A stretch of DNA of 64,000 nucleotides. Origin: Firmicutes bacterium ADurb.Bin153 (GTDB lineage Bacteria > Bacillota > DTU025 > MWDF01). The notes beneath the pieces were generated by a model, which was not told the origin of the DNA, searched no databases, and saw only the letters and a program-made list of their open reading frames with translations. A program made the translations under genes and the position numbers. Positions 8,688 to 17,943 of this stretch are shown here, piece by piece (within the stretch, counting starts at the first letter, position 1; the number at the start of each line of letters is the position of its first letter). The DNA is taken from contig MWDF01000006.1 of NCBI GenBank assembly GCA_002070415.1, positions 20,826 through 84,825 of the forward strand, written 5' to 3'.

Positions 8688-9835
8688 GGGTTTCCAGGAG
8701 CGGCGCAAGGGATGTCGTCGGCTACGTCCTCATAGCCCTGCCGATCGTTCTCCCTATAGCCTCCGTCAAGGCTAACAGGCTGGCCAGCGGCGAAGCCGTA
8801 TGGCTCTGGGGGCTAGGCTGGAAAGGCGTCCTCGCACTCCTTGCCGTCCCGGCTTTCATGTCCCTGGCGGCGCTCCTTGCGAGCTCGTCCAGGAAGGGCG
8901 CAAATCCGTACGCCATACTGAGGCCGCTCTGGTCCTTGATGCCGGCCGCGGCGCTAGTCGCCGTATCGTCCCTGACCCCTGCCGCAGGCCTTGCGGCCGG
9001 GGCGCGTTACGGGCTGGGGGCCGGGTTCTGGCTCATGTCCGCGGGGGCCGTGCTCCTTAGCGGCGCAAGGCGCGTCCCGCTTTCCGCGCTCCTGCTCCTT
9101 GCGGCGTCCCTAGCCCTTGCTTCGCTTTCCGGGTACGCAAGGGACGTGTCGCTGTTCATGGAGTTCGAATCAAGGAAGGCGATGTTCTTCGCGGAGCTTT
9201 CAAAGCACCTCAAGGTCGCCCTGCTGTCGGCCGCCGCGGCCGTGCTGCCCGGCATACTGCTGGGGTATTGGTGCCACGCGAGCGAGAGGGCCGGCAGGCT
9301 CGTCATGGGCTTCGTGAACCTCATGCAGGTCCTGCCCACCCTCTCCCTGTTCGGGCTGATAATGCTGCCGCTGACGTACGTCTCGCGGAAGATCCCGCTC
9401 CTTGCGGATCTGGGAATAAGGGGAATCGGCTTCGCCCCGGCGTTCATCGCCCTCTGGCTCTATTGCCTGCTGCCCATCACCGTGAACACCATGGCCGGGT
9501 TCGACGGCGTCGACCAGACGGTGCTCTTTAGCGCGAGGGCCGTGGGCATGACAGAAAGGCAATCCCTCATGAAAGTGCAGCTGCCGCTGGCATCGCCCGT
9601 CATATTCTCCGGCATAAGGACCGCCGTCGCCCAGAACCTGGGCAACGCCACGATAGCCGGGCTCGTAGGAGGAGGGGGCATGGGGTCCTTGATCTTCCTC
9701 GGCCTGGCGCAGGCGGCCCCGGACTTGGTGCTGCTGGGCGCGCTTCCCGTGATAACGATGGCCCTCGTTTCGGATGCCGCCTTGGGGCAGGCGGAAAGGA
9801 TGATAAAGGTGGCCGTACTGCATGGCGATGATTAG
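8684..9835 (+). CDS. Compatible-solute ABC transporter, large permease (YehY-like)
   Basis: The 383-residue permease has an N-terminal block of about five hydrophobic helices followed by a standard BPD_transp_1 domain. The EAA-like loop is visible in ARAVGMTERQSLMKVQLPLASP. The extra N-terminal helices and total length match YehY/OsmW rather than the roughly 210-residue OpuCB type. It starts by ATGA overlap with the binding-protein stop and overlaps the ATPase gene by 14 bases, so the genes are probably co-translated. Confidence 0.9.
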   Translation: MRVSRSGARDVVGYVLIALPIVLPIASVKANRLASGEAVWLWGLGWKGVLALLAVPAFMSLAALLASSSRKGANPYAILRPLWSLMPAAALVAVSSLTPAAGLAAGARYGLGAGFWLMSAGAVLLSGARRVPLSALLLLAASLALASLSGYARDVSLFMEFESRKAMFFAELSKHLKVALLSAAAAVLPGILLGYWCHASERAGRLVMGFVNLMQVLPTLSLFGLIMLPLTYVSRKIPLLADLGIRGIGFAPAFIALWLYCLLPITVNTMAGFDGVDQTVLFSARAVGMTERQSLMKVQLPLASPVIFSGIRTAVAQNLGNATIAGLVGGGGMGSLIFLGLAQAAPDLVLLGALPVITMALVSDAALGQAERMIKVAVLHGDD

Positions 9836-10787
9836 CATCGAGAACCTTCATAAGAGCTACGGCAGCCAGGCTGCGCTCGACGGCTTCAGCCTCGAAGTCG
9901 AAGAAGGCGAGCTCATGGTGCTCATAGGCCCTTCCGGCTGCGGCAAGTCCACGCTCCTTAAGTGCGTGAACAGGATGGTAGCATCCGACTCGGGAAGCAT
10001 CGCGCTTGCGGGAAGGCCGGTAACGGACTACAAGGAGGAGCTCCTAAGGCGCGGCATCGGCTACTGCATACAGGAAGTCGGGCTGTTCCCCCACCTGGAC
10101 GTCTACGAGAACATAGCGGTCGTCCCGAGGCTCCTGCGCTGGCCCGAGGGGAGGATAAGGGAAAGGGTCGACAGGCTCATCGCCATAAGCGGCCTTTCGG
10201 CAGGCCACCTGCGAAAGCATCCCAGGCAGCTTTCCGGCGGCGAGGCCCAGAGGGTCGGGGTATTAAGGGCGCTGGCCTCGGACCCTCCCGTGCTTCTCAT
10301 GGACGAGCCCTTCGGCGCGGTCGATCCGCTGAACAGGCACACCCTGCAGGCTGAATTCCTAAAGATGCAAAAGGAGCTCAAGAAGACCGTGGTCTTCGTG
10401 ACGCATGACGTAGACGAGGCGATACTCCTGGCCGACAGGATAGCCCTGATGGAAAAGGGCAGGCTCGTGGCTGTCGATGCGCCCCAAGGGCTTGAGGCCC
10501 GCCTGGACGAGGCCTTCATAGGGGATTTCCTTGGCAGCGAGTATCCGCTGAGGTTGCTCGGCCGGTATGCGGTCAAGGAGCTCGGCCTTTGTGGAAACGG
10601 CGCCGAAGGCGGGCCTGAGGGTGATGCCCTGCGGCTGGAGATGGAACCGGGGATGACCCTCAAGGACCTTCTTTCCGGTTTGATAAGGGCGGAAGGGGAC
10701 TATGTGCTGGTGACGACTCCCGAAGGAAGGGACATAAGGCTTTCCTTCTCGGACATCAAATGCCTTATGAAGGGCGCGAGAAGATGA
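9822..10787 (+). CDS. Compatible-solute ABC transporter, ATP-binding protein
   Basis: This 321-residue ATPase energises the importer. It shows Walker A GPSGCGKST, a Q-loop in IQEVGLFPHL, the signature LSGGEAQRVGVLRALA, Walker B VLLMDEPFGAVD and the switch His in VFVTHDVDEA. About 70 residues follow the core where OpuA/YehX proteins may carry CBS-type domains. Here the tail looks short and degenerate, so a CBS osmosensor is not evident. The upstream ATG (9822) is preferred over 9828 because of an AAAGGTGG site 9 bases away. Confidence 0.92.
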   Translation: MAMISIENLHKSYGSQAALDGFSLEVEEGELMVLIGPSGCGKSTLLKCVNRMVASDSGSIALAGRPVTDYKEELLRRGIGYCIQEVGLFPHLDVYENIAVVPRLLRWPEGRIRERVDRLIAISGLSAGHLRKHPRQLSGGEAQRVGVLRALASDPPVLLMDEPFGAVDPLNRHTLQAEFLKMQKELKKTVVFVTHDVDEAILLADRIALMEKGRLVAVDAPQGLEARLDEAFIGDFLGSEYPLRLLGRYAVKELGLCGNGAEGGPEGDALRLEMEPGMTLKDLLSGLIRAEGDYVLVTTPEGRDIRLSFSDIKCLMKGARR

Positions 10788-11503
10788 TCTGGGTGAGGAG
10801 GTCTGCCATAGCGGCGCTGTTTATCCTGTTCGTATTCGGCTTCAAGTACATAGAGGCCCTGTACGGGCTATTCGTGCCCCAAAGGCCCGCGATTGTGGAG
10901 AGGACCGCTATGTACGTGCTCGTATGGCAGCATCTGGTAATAGCCCTCGTCCCCACGCTTGCGGCGCTGGCGGTCTCGGCCACGGCCGGATGCCTGCTGC
11001 ACGTCTACGGCAGCGAGGAGACTAAATCCCTCGCCGTCTCGCTGGGCTCGATAGGCGAGACGTTCCCGAGCGTCGCCATCATCGCGCTTTCAGTGCCCGT
11101 GCTAGGATACGGCAACCTCCCATGCATGCTCGCCCTTTTCGTATACGCCGTGCTCCCTATATTAAGGAACACCGTCACGGGCCTCGCTGAAGTCCCCCGG
11201 GGGGTCACGGAAGCCGCCAAGGGCATGGGGATGGACAAGCTCCAGATGCTGTTCAAAGTCGAGCTGCCCCTCGCCTGGCCCGTCATGGCGGCGGGCCTTC
11301 GCGTAGCCCTCATAATCAACATCTCGGCGGCAACCCTGGGCGCGACCGTCGGAGCGGGCGGGCTGGGGATACCCATAGTGGCCGGGATAAGGACCTACGA
11401 TACCCTGATGGTGATGAAGGGCACGATGCCAGTCCTTCTAATGGCGCTGTTCGCCGACAGCATGTTCGCCGGCGCTGACGGGAAACGCAGCCGGAACGGA
11501 TGA
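10784..11503 (+). CDS. Compatible-solute ABC transporter, small permease (YehW-like)
   Basis: The second permease, about 239 residues, has an N-terminal hydrophobic helix and a BPD_transp_1 core with the loop AAKGMGMDKLQMLFKVELPLA. The start at 10784 overlaps the ATPase stop as ATGA; an ATG 24 bases upstream in the same frame is less likely. The gene ends 16 bases from the stop of the convergent TPR gene, with no obvious terminator between them. Confidence 0.9.
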   Translation: MIWVRRSAIAALFILFVFGFKYIEALYGLFVPQRPAIVERTAMYVLVWQHLVIALVPTLAALAVSATAGCLLHVYGSEETKSLAVSLGSIGETFPSVAIIALSVPVLGYGNLPCMLALFVYAVLPILRNTVTGLAEVPRGVTEAAKGMGMDKLQMLFKVELPLAWPVMAAGLRVALIINISAATLGATVGAGGLGIPIVAGIRTYDTLMVMKGTMPVLLMALFADSMFAGADGKRSRNG

Positions 11504-11519
11504 TACGGCAGGGGCGCGC

Positions 11520-12302
11520 TCACTTGCCCTCCATGCGGGCGAGCGCCTCCCTAGCCTCCTTCCTGAACCTCTCGTCCTCTATGGGATCGTCCGTCCTCAC
11601 GGGCAGGGAAAGCACCTTCGCAAAAGCCCTTCTGGCCTCGGCGTAACGGCCCCCCGCCTCCAGGACGCCTCCCAGGACCCCCCAGAAGGCCGGGTTCCTG
11701 GGCTCGAGGCGCACTGCTATGCCCGCCTCCTCTATCGCCCTTGCTATGTCTCCGCCAAGCATGCCCGGCAGCTTCCACAGGAAGAGGGCATAGAGGTTGT
11801 GTGCATCGGCGAAGCTGTCGTCTATCCTTATGCAGTCTTCTATGTGCCCTCTCACCACCGGAATAGCGAAGAGCATCGTGAATAAGCCTTTCTCAAGGGC
11901 GAGGCTGCCGTACGACGAGGCGAGCCAGTAGTGGGCCTCGACGAGCCCGGCGCCGGAGCGCACGGCGGCCTCGGCGAACTGCCTCGACTTCTCGAACAGC
12001 GCGACCCTTTCCCTGCCGGTCGCCTTGTCGCCCATGAACCAGAAGATCCTGGCGAGCCGCCAGCTTGCGTCGTAGTCGCCCGGTTCGATGACCGTCACCG
12101 CTTCGAGCAGGCCTATCGCCTCGTATACGTTCTTGATGTCATACCGCCTCTCGTACAGGCCGTCGGCCTTCTCTATCGTGGACTTCGGGGCGGCGCTTGC
12201 GGCATTGGAGAATGCGAGCAAGAACACGGCGAGCACCACGGCACGCCCTGCTACAATGGCCGTCCTGTATGAAATCCCGCGGTCCGTCCCGCCCGTGCCC
12301 AT
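11520..12302 (-). CDS. TatT-like TPR protein (TRAP-associated family), exported
   Basis: The 260-residue product has a signal peptide (AGRAVVLAVFLLAFSNAASA) and helical repeats. Segments such as EAIGLLEAVTVIEPGDYDASWRLARIFW (split here: EAIGLLEAVTVIEP, DASWRLARIFWFMGD), VEAHYWLASSYG, and KLPGMLGGDIARAIEEA resemble the TatT (TRAP-T) lipoprotein family, which accompanies some TRAP transporters. It lacks a lipobox Cys and no TRAP genes are nearby, so an actual TRAP role is unproven. Other exported TPR proteins are possible. A GGGGGTG site precedes the ATG. Confidence 0.6.
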   Translation of the reverse strand: MGTGGTDRGISYRTAIVAGRAVVLAVFLLAFSNAASAAPKSTIEKADGLYERRYDIKNVYEAIGLLEAVTVIEPGDYDASWRLARIFWFMGDKATGRERVALFEKSRQFAEAAVRSGAGLVEAHYWLASSYGSLALEKGLFTMLFAIPVVRGHIEDCIRIDDSFADAHNLYALFLWKLPGMLGGDIARAIEEAGIAVRLEPRNPAFWGVLGGVLEAGGRYAEARRAFAKVLSLPVRTDDPIEDERFRKEAREALARMEGK

Positions 12303-12419
12303 GGCCGCACCCCCTGCGACAAGCTGCCGCCGTGACGGGCGAACGGGCCCAAAACAGCGGCGTCACACCACGATTATACCTTCAAGGAGGCTTCATCGGT
12401 GATTTACATAGTCCATAAC

Positions 12420-12447
12420 TTGCTTTTTGTCGTCCTTGAATTAGAAT
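12420..12447 (+). promoter_or_regulatory. Candidate promoter of the molybdenum hydroxylase operon
   Basis: TTGCTT at 12420-12425 and TAGAAT at 12442-12447 are 16 bases apart, in an AT-rich pocket 80 bases upstream of the first operon gene. The match is reasonable but unverified. A TATAAT on the opposite strand at 12373-12378 may serve the divergent TPR gene. Confidence 0.4.
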
Positions 12448-12527
12448 GAATAGAAAGACCCACCGATCCTAAGGCAGAATTCGCATAACACGGCCGCCGC
12501 ATAGCCTGGAAGAAAGTTGGTGGCGAC

Positions 12528-13118
12528 ATGGCAGAAGGAGTCGTGATCGCAGCGGGCCTGTCCTCCCGGATGGGAGGCGCGAACAAGCTTTTACTCGACC
12601 TGGCCGGGCAGACCGTCATCGCAAGGAGCGTGTCGAGCCTGGTCCCCTATTGTGAAAGGATCTACCTGGTCACAGGACACCAAGACGATGAGATCAAGGC
12701 GGCCGTGGAGGCAATCCCCGGCGTCGTGACCGTCCACAACCCCTGCTACCGGGAGGGCATGCTGTCATCTGCCATCGCGGGACTTTGCATGGTGCAGGCG
12801 GACAAGTGCGTCTTCCTGCCCGGCGACTGCCCCATGGCGTGCGGCTCTGCCATAGAGCGCATGCTCACAATCGACGCCGACATAGTCGTGCCGAGATACC
12901 TGGGATCTGCGGGCCATCCGGTGATACTGGGCAAGAAGGCGATAAAGTGCCTCCTCACGGGCCGTGAGTACCCCACGCTGAGGGACTTCATAGAATCGGA
13001 GGGTGCGACCTACGTGGACGTCGACTGCCCGGGGATATTAGAGGACATAGACACCGAGGAGGACTACCGCCGCGTAGCTGAAGCCCTGAAGAAGGGGCCG
13101 AAAGAGGAAGCCCGATGA
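12528..13118 (+). CDS. MocA-like molybdenum cofactor cytidylyltransferase
   Basis: The 196-residue NTP-transferase opens with VVIAAGLSSRMGG-x-NK, the nucleotide-binding loop of the MobA/MocA/IspD fold, and has LPGDCPM as the metal-binding motif. Its closest functional class is MocA, which attaches CMP to molybdopterin for hydroxylases. The position immediately upstream of, and overlapping by 4 bases, a molybdenum hydroxylase gene supports this over a sugar nucleotidyltransferase. It ends with the typical DIDTEEDY motif. Confidence 0.85.
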   Translation: MAEGVVIAAGLSSRMGGANKLLLDLAGQTVIARSVSSLVPYCERIYLVTGHQDDEIKAAVEAIPGVVTVHNPCYREGMLSSAIAGLCMVQADKCVFLPGDCPMACGSAIERMLTIDADIVVPRYLGSAGHPVILGKKAIKCLLTGREYPTLRDFIESEGATYVDVDCPGILEDIDTEEDYRRVAEALKKGPKEEAR

Positions 13119-15304
13119 AGGACGAAGCGTGGATCGGAATACCGGTGAGAAGGACCGACTTCGACGACAAGGCCGAAGGCGCGGCGGTTTTCACCGCCGA
13201 CATGGCCCTTCCCGGAACGCTGCACGCAAGGACCCTGAGATCCGCAGTGCCCAGGGCGAGGATTGACCGCATCGACCTTCCCTCGCTGCCTGAGGGCTAT
13301 CATTACGTCGACCGAAGTGACGTGCCGGGAAGCAACATCATGCCCAACGCCATTTCCGACCAGCCGTTCTTCGCCGACGGGCGCGTCAACTACGTAGGCG
13401 AGCCCATAATGCTAATCGTAGGGCCGGACCGCCAGGTCCTCTCGGACATACTGGGAGACATCAGGGTGCATTACACGGAGGAGAAGCCGATCCTCTCCAT
13501 CGAGGAGGCGGAGGCCGCGACCGGAGGGTTCATACACGGAGACCTCCCCTATTTCGTCTCCTACGAGTACGGCAAGGGTGACTTTGAGCGCGCGGTAAGC
13601 GAGGCAGCCTTTTCCGTGGAGGACGAGTACAGGACCGGATACCAGGAACACGCCTACCTTGAGACCCAGTCCATGCTGGCTTCCTTTGTCGGCGGGGCCG
13701 TTACGGTCTACGGTTCGATGCAGTGCCCCTATTCGGTGAAAGAGTCGGTGGAAGCGGCCCTCGCGCTCGATCCCGAAAACGTGAGGGTTGTCCAGCTGCC
13801 CACCGGCGGAGGATTCGGAGGCAAGGAGGACTATCCGTCGCTTCCAGCGGTCCACGCGGCCCTTGCGTCCATGAAGGCGGGAAAGCCGGTCAGGCTCGTC
13901 TTCGACCGCAAGGAGGACATCATATCTACGACGAAGCGCCATCCCAGCAGGATAAGGATCAAGAGCTACTTGAGCCCGGAAGGCAGGATCCTGGCCCGCG
14001 ACATCGACGTATGCACGGATGCCGGCGCCTATGCCGGGCTTTCGAGCGTGGTACTGCAAAGGCTTAGTTTTTCGGTCTGCGGCGTGTACGGCGTGGAAAA
14101 CCTGAGGGTCAGGTCCTACGCCTACGCCACGAACAAATGCGTAAGCGGCGCGTTCAGGGGCTTCGGGGGTCCCCAGGCATTCTTCGCGATGGAGATGCAC
14201 ATGGAGCACATCTCAAGGCGCCTGGGCCGGGACCCCCTGGCTTTCAGGAGGGCCCATTTCCTGAAGCAGGGAGACACGTCCTCCACCGGAGGCCTGCTCG
14301 CTCATCCGATCAGGCTCGACGACATCGCCGACGCGCTTAAGGAGGCTTCCCGGTACGGCGAGAAGGCGGCCCTGTACCAAAAGGCATCGGCCTCGGCAGG
14401 ATGCCGCAAGGGCGACGGTGCGGCACCGCTTAGGGGCATCGGGCTTTCGATGTTCTTCCACGGGTGCGGCTTCACGGGAAGCGGCGAGAAGGACACCCTC
14501 AAGGCGAAGGCGAAGCTGAGGAAGGACAGGGACGGCACAGTGGAGATACTCGCATCCAGCGCCGAGATCGGACAGGGCTCGCTGACGACGCTCAGGAAGA
14601 TAGTCGCGAAAACGCTAGGCATCCCGATCGGGGATGTCGTCCACCGCTATCCCGATACGGCAAGATGCCCGGACTCCGGGCCGACCGTCGCTTCCAGGAC
14701 CGTGATGATAGTCGGCAGGCTCCTGATGGACTGCGCCCTGGAGATGAAGGGCCGCTGGAAGGAAGAGGAATTCGAAGTGGCCAGGTCCTACGTGTATCCC
14801 GAGGGCCTCAGCTGGGACAACGACAGGTTCCAAGGAAACGCCTACCCGGAGTACGCATGGGGCGGCAACGTAGTTGAAGTGGAGGTGGACCCCGTTACGT
14901 ACGAGGTCGGGGTGACGGGCGTCTGGGGTGCCTACGACATAGGCGAGCCCATGGACGAGAGGATCGTGGCGGGGCAGATAGACGGGGCCGTGGCCCAGGG
15001 CCTGGGATATGCGAGCATGGAGGTGCTGACCGCGGAAACGGGCCGGATGCTTCAGGACAACCTGACGACGTACGCGATTCCGACATCCGCGGATTTCCCG
15101 AGGACGAAAGCGCGCCTCATCCCCAATCCGTACAAGGAAGGCCCTTTCGGGGCCAAGGGCCTGGGCGAGCTGCCCCTGGTCGGTGTGGCGCCCGCCTTCG
15201 CCTCGGCGGTCGGCCAGGCCATAGGAAGGCAGGTCCGCAGGCTGCCGGTTACGGCGGAATACATTATGCGACTGATGGACGAGGAGGCGGATGATGGAGA
15301 CTGA
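13115..15304 (+). CDS. Molybdenum hydroxylase, molybdopterin-binding large subunit (xanthine dehydrogenase family)
   Basis: The 729-residue subunit carries the Mo-molybdopterin active site. GGGFGGKED, GAFRGFGGPQ, the EIGQGSLT-like stretch and the C-terminal GAKGLGELPLVG are seen. In this last motif the Glu of KGxGE is the catalytic base in xanthine dehydrogenase and its relatives. The substrate (purine, aldehyde, nicotinate or other heterocycle) cannot be read off. It overlaps the MocA-like gene by ATGA and the 2Fe-2S gene at its end, giving a stoichiometric three-subunit enzyme. Confidence 0.92.
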   Translation: MKDEAWIGIPVRRTDFDDKAEGAAVFTADMALPGTLHARTLRSAVPRARIDRIDLPSLPEGYHYVDRSDVPGSNIMPNAISDQPFFADGRVNYVGEPIMLIVGPDRQVLSDILGDIRVHYTEEKPILSIEEAEAATGGFIHGDLPYFVSYEYGKGDFERAVSEAAFSVEDEYRTGYQEHAYLETQSMLASFVGGAVTVYGSMQCPYSVKESVEAALALDPENVRVVQLPTGGGFGGKEDYPSLPAVHAALASMKAGKPVRLVFDRKEDIISTTKRHPSRIRIKSYLSPEGRILARDIDVCTDAGAYAGLSSVVLQRLSFSVCGVYGVENLRVRSYAYATNKCVSGAFRGFGGPQAFFAMEMHMEHISRRLGRDPLAFRRAHFLKQGDTSSTGGLLAHPIRLDDIADALKEASRYGEKAALYQKASASAGCRKGDGAAPLRGIGLSMFFHGCGFTGSGEKDTLKAKAKLRKDRDGTVEILASSAEIGQGSLTTLRKIVAKTLGIPIGDVVHRYPDTARCPDSGPTVASRTVMIVGRLLMDCALEMKGRWKEEEFEVARSYVYPEGLSWDNDRFQGNAYPEYAWGGNVVEVEVDPVTYEVGVTGVWGAYDIGEPMDERIVAGQIDGAVAQGLGYASMEVLTAETGRMLQDNLTTYAIPTSADFPRTKARLIPNPYKEGPFGAKGLGELPLVGVAPAFASAVGQAIGRQVRRLPVTAEYIMRLMDEEADDGD

Positions 15305-15770
15305 GGTTCGCTTCACCCTTAACGGTAAACCGGCCGAGGTGCTGGCCGACCCGTTGCGCCGCCTGATAGACGTGCTGCGCGACGACCTCGGCCTTACCGG
15401 CACCAAGGAGGGCTGCGGGGAGGGCGAATGCGGGGCGTGTTCGGTGCTCGTCGACGGAAGGCTCGTCAACTCCTGCCTGGTGCCGCTAGCCGCGGTTGCG
15501 GGCCGGGACATCGTAACGATAGAGGGCTTCAGGAAGACGTCCCGTTTCGTCCTGCTCAAGGAGTGCTTCGCCGACGAGGGGGCCGTGCAGTGCGGCTTTT
15601 GCACACCGGGGATGGTGCTCGCCGCACAGGCGCTTCTTTCCTCGAACCCCCATCCAGACGAGAAAGCGGTGCGGGAGGGCATCAGCGGCAACCTCTGCAG
15701 GTGCACGGGCTATTCGTCAATAATCGCCGCGGTGCTCGCGGCTTCGAAGAGGGGTGAGGGGCTTTGGTGA
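15294..15770 (+). CDS. Molybdenum hydroxylase, 2Fe-2S subunit
   Basis: About 158 residues. Eight cluster Cys are present in the classic arrangement: CGEGECGAC and a later C in VNSCLVP for the plant-type cluster, then QCGFCTPGMV and NLCRCTGY for the helical-bundle cluster. It passes electrons from the Mo centre to the FAD subunit. There are two adjacent ATGs (15291, 15294); the second has better spacing from GGAGG. Confidence 0.93.
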   Translation: METEVRFTLNGKPAEVLADPLRRLIDVLRDDLGLTGTKEGCGEGECGACSVLVDGRLVNSCLVPLAAVAGRDIVTIEGFRKTSRFVLLKECFADEGAVQCGFCTPGMVLAAQALLSSNPHPDEKAVREGISGNLCRCTGYSSIIAAVLAASKRGEGLW

Positions 15771-16612
15771 CGATCCGCAGGCCCTTAAGCCTTTCCGAGG
15801 CACTGTACATGAGGCAGGGCGCAGATACCGTGCTTATGGCCGGAGGGACCGACCTTATGGTGAAGCACAGGGCCCCCGCCGGGGCGAGGCCTTCTTTCAC
15901 GAAGGACGTGGTGCTCATAGGGCATCTGAAGGAGCTCGGCTACCTGAAGGTATACGATGACGTGGCCAGGATAGGAGCCGCCGTCCCGCTGGCAATGATC
16001 ATCCAGGACGCCTCTGTGCCGGGGTACGTCAAGGAGCCTCTTATGAGCATAGGGTCCCCGTCGATAAGGAACATGGCGACCCTGGGAGGGAACATCTGCA
16101 ACTCATCGCCTGCCGGGGATTCGCTTACCATGCTCTACGCCCTTGACGCCGTGCTGACGATCGCGTCCGCAGCAGGGCTCAGGGAGTGCGCCGTATCCGA
16201 TTTCATAGAAGGCCCTTCAAAGAACCGGCTTGCGAAAGACGAAATACTCGTGGAGATAGCGATACCTCTCATGGACTATAACAGGTTTTTCTACAGGAAG
16301 GCGGCCCAGAGGAGGGCGAACGCCGTATCGAAGGTATCCTTCTACGGGGTGGCCCAAGTATCGGAAGGCAGGGTGGGATCCGTTTCGATGACGCTTGGGG
16401 CCGTGGCCCCGACGGTGGTAAGGGACAGGGCCGCGGAGGCGATGCTAATAGGGGCCGAGGCCGACGGAAGGCACGGACTGTCCGAAAGGGCCCTGGACCA
16501 CATGGACGGCCTCGTGGTCCCCATCGACGATTTGCGCTCCACAAAGGCGTACCGCAGGAGGGTGGCGCTGGGACTCGCAAGGCATTTTTTAGAGGAGGTG
16601 GTCGGATTATGA
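15767..16612 (+). CDS. Molybdenum hydroxylase, FAD-binding subunit
   Basis: The roughly 281-residue CoxM/XdhB-like subunit has the FAD loop MAGGTDLMVKHR and the second motif TLGGNICNSSPAGD, as in the FAD_binding_5 family, plus a C-terminal CO_deh_flav_C-like domain. The start is a GTG overlapping the upstream TGA stop as GTGA; a TTG one codon earlier is an alternative. It completes the electron path of the enzyme. Confidence 0.9.
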   Translation: MTIRRPLSLSEALYMRQGADTVLMAGGTDLMVKHRAPAGARPSFTKDVVLIGHLKELGYLKVYDDVARIGAAVPLAMIIQDASVPGYVKEPLMSIGSPSIRNMATLGGNICNSSPAGDSLTMLYALDAVLTIASAAGLRECAVSDFIEGPSKNRLAKDEILVEIAIPLMDYNRFFYRKAAQRRANAVSKVSFYGVAQVSEGRVGSVSMTLGAVAPTVVRDRAAEAMLIGAEADGRHGLSERALDHMDGLVVPIDDLRSTKAYRRRVALGLARHFLEEVVGL

Positions 16613-17235
16613 GAAGAAGTGCGATCGTGGCGCTGTTCTGGGGTTCACTGTGGGGGCTGGCGGAGGCCACCCTCGGCTACGCGCTCCATTTCGCCGCGCG
16701 GGCGATACCCGGCCTTCCCGGCTTTCTGATGTTCCCCATCGCGTTCGCCTGCATGCACAGAGCAGTCAGGGAATCAGACGCTGCCGCGGGCGCGTTTTTG
16801 GCCTCCCTTGTCGCGGCGTCGGTGAAGCTCGCCGATTTCCTAGTCCCGGGGCACGATCCCATAAGGATAATCAACCCGGCCCTGTCCATCGCGATGGAAG
16901 GCCTTGCCGTCTATGCCTTCATGGCATACTGCAGAAGGCATGGAAAGGAGGCGGGGCCGGCCCAGGCCTTCGGCATGGGCCTCCTTTGGCGCCTCATGTT
17001 CTCGGCCCACCTTTGGGCCATATCACTTTTCGGACTGCCCGCCGCTCTCGTCACCAGCGGTCCGTGGCCGCTTCTGCGCTTCATTTTCATCGAGAGCCTG
17101 GTAAACGCCGTTATAATGGTCGGATACTTTGCGGTGGAAAAGAAGCTGGCCCTGAGGCCGTCGCATATCTCGGCTGTGCCCGCATGCGCCGCAAGCCTGC
17201 TGGCAGCGGCGTTGGCGGCCAATTACCTGCTTTAG
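16609..17235 (+). CDS. Membrane protein of unknown function in the molybdenum hydroxylase operon
   Basis: I do not recognise this 208-residue protein. It is strongly hydrophobic with about six predicted helices. A notable N-terminal motif is WGSLWGLAEATLGY, and other features are HDPIRIINPALSIAMEG and LLWRLMFSAHLW. Its size and helix count resemble the S-components of ECF vitamin or metal importers, but no diagnostic motif is present. It overlaps the FAD-subunit gene by 4 bases and sits 21 bases before the NTPase gene, so it is co-transcribed. A role in substrate or cofactor handling is a guess from position. Confidence 0.6.
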   Translation: MRRSAIVALFWGSLWGLAEATLGYALHFAARAIPGLPGFLMFPIAFACMHRAVRESDAAAGAFLASLVAASVKLADFLVPGHDPIRIINPALSIAMEGLAVYAFMAYCRRHGKEAGPAQAFGMGLLWRLMFSAHLWAISLFGLPAALVTSGPWPLLRFIFIESLVNAVIMVGYFAVEKKLALRPSHISAVPACAASLLAAALAANYLL

Positions 17236-17256
17236 CATAATAAGGGGGGAATCCCG

Positions 17257-17748
17257 GTGCTGACGATCATAACAGGGGAGATCGGTTCGGGGAAGACCTC
17301 CAGGATGCTCGAGGTCTTCCGCGATCTTAAGGGCGGGGCCGCCGACGGGATCGCTAGCGTGAAGCTCGTCAGCGACACGGAGTTCGAAGGCTACGACCTC
17401 GTAAGGCTGGCGGACAACAAGCGCAGGCGCCTGGCAGTTAGGAAGCCCCTTTATATCGGGGAGTTCGAAAGGCCCCTCTTCTACGACCAGTTCGTGTTCG
17501 ACGCCGACGCGTTCCTTTTCGGGGCGGATGTGATAGATTCGGCCATCAAGGACCCTTTGGTAGAGCATATTTTCCTCGACGAGGTCGGGCCGCTCGAGCT
17601 TGAGGGCAGAGGTTTCCATCCAATCCTTAAAGCGCTGTTCTCGGAGGATGTCACGGCAGTGAAGCATGTATATGTTTGCGTGAGGGACAGCTGCGTGGAT
17701 TCCGTGATCGCAAGGTACGGGATAAAGTCGTACCTCCTTCTCAGATGA
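17257..17748 (+). CDS. THEP1-like P-loop nucleoside-triphosphatase
   Basis: The 163-residue product has Walker A GEIGSGKTS at residues 7-15 and Walker B HIFLDEVGPLEL, the arrangement of the NTPase_1/THEP1 family (nucleotide-triphosphatase or kinase-like; the substrate in bacteria is uncertain). The GTG start has a strong AAGGGGGG site. As the last gene of the molybdenum hydroxylase operon it may serve cofactor supply or enzyme maturation; that is inference from context. Confidence 0.75.
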   Translation: MLTIITGEIGSGKTSRMLEVFRDLKGGAADGIASVKLVSDTEFEGYDLVRLADNKRRRLAVRKPLYIGEFERPLFYDQFVFDADAFLFGADVIDSAIKDPLVEHIFLDEVGPLELEGRGFHPILKALFSEDVTAVKHVYVCVRDSCVDSVIARYGIKSYLLLR

Positions 17749-17943
17749 TCTTGATGCCGACGGCCCGTAAGTCGTTGCCATTTTATGGAACCGTACGGTC
17801 GGACGGGATCTACGGGCCCTCCGGCACGGGTTTATGCGCAAGCCCCCAGGTATCCGTCCGGCTATGTAGGGCGGGTTTTTAAGGCGGGCGCCGCTGTGTT
17901 AGAATTTTCATATACCCATCCGTTTCGATCTTAGGAGGTTATT

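Noticed and set aside
9822..10787. CBS-domain osmosensor at the end of the solute ABC ATPase
   Set aside because: The C-terminal 70 residues are too short and lack CBS-like pattern, so I do not claim ionic-strength sensing.
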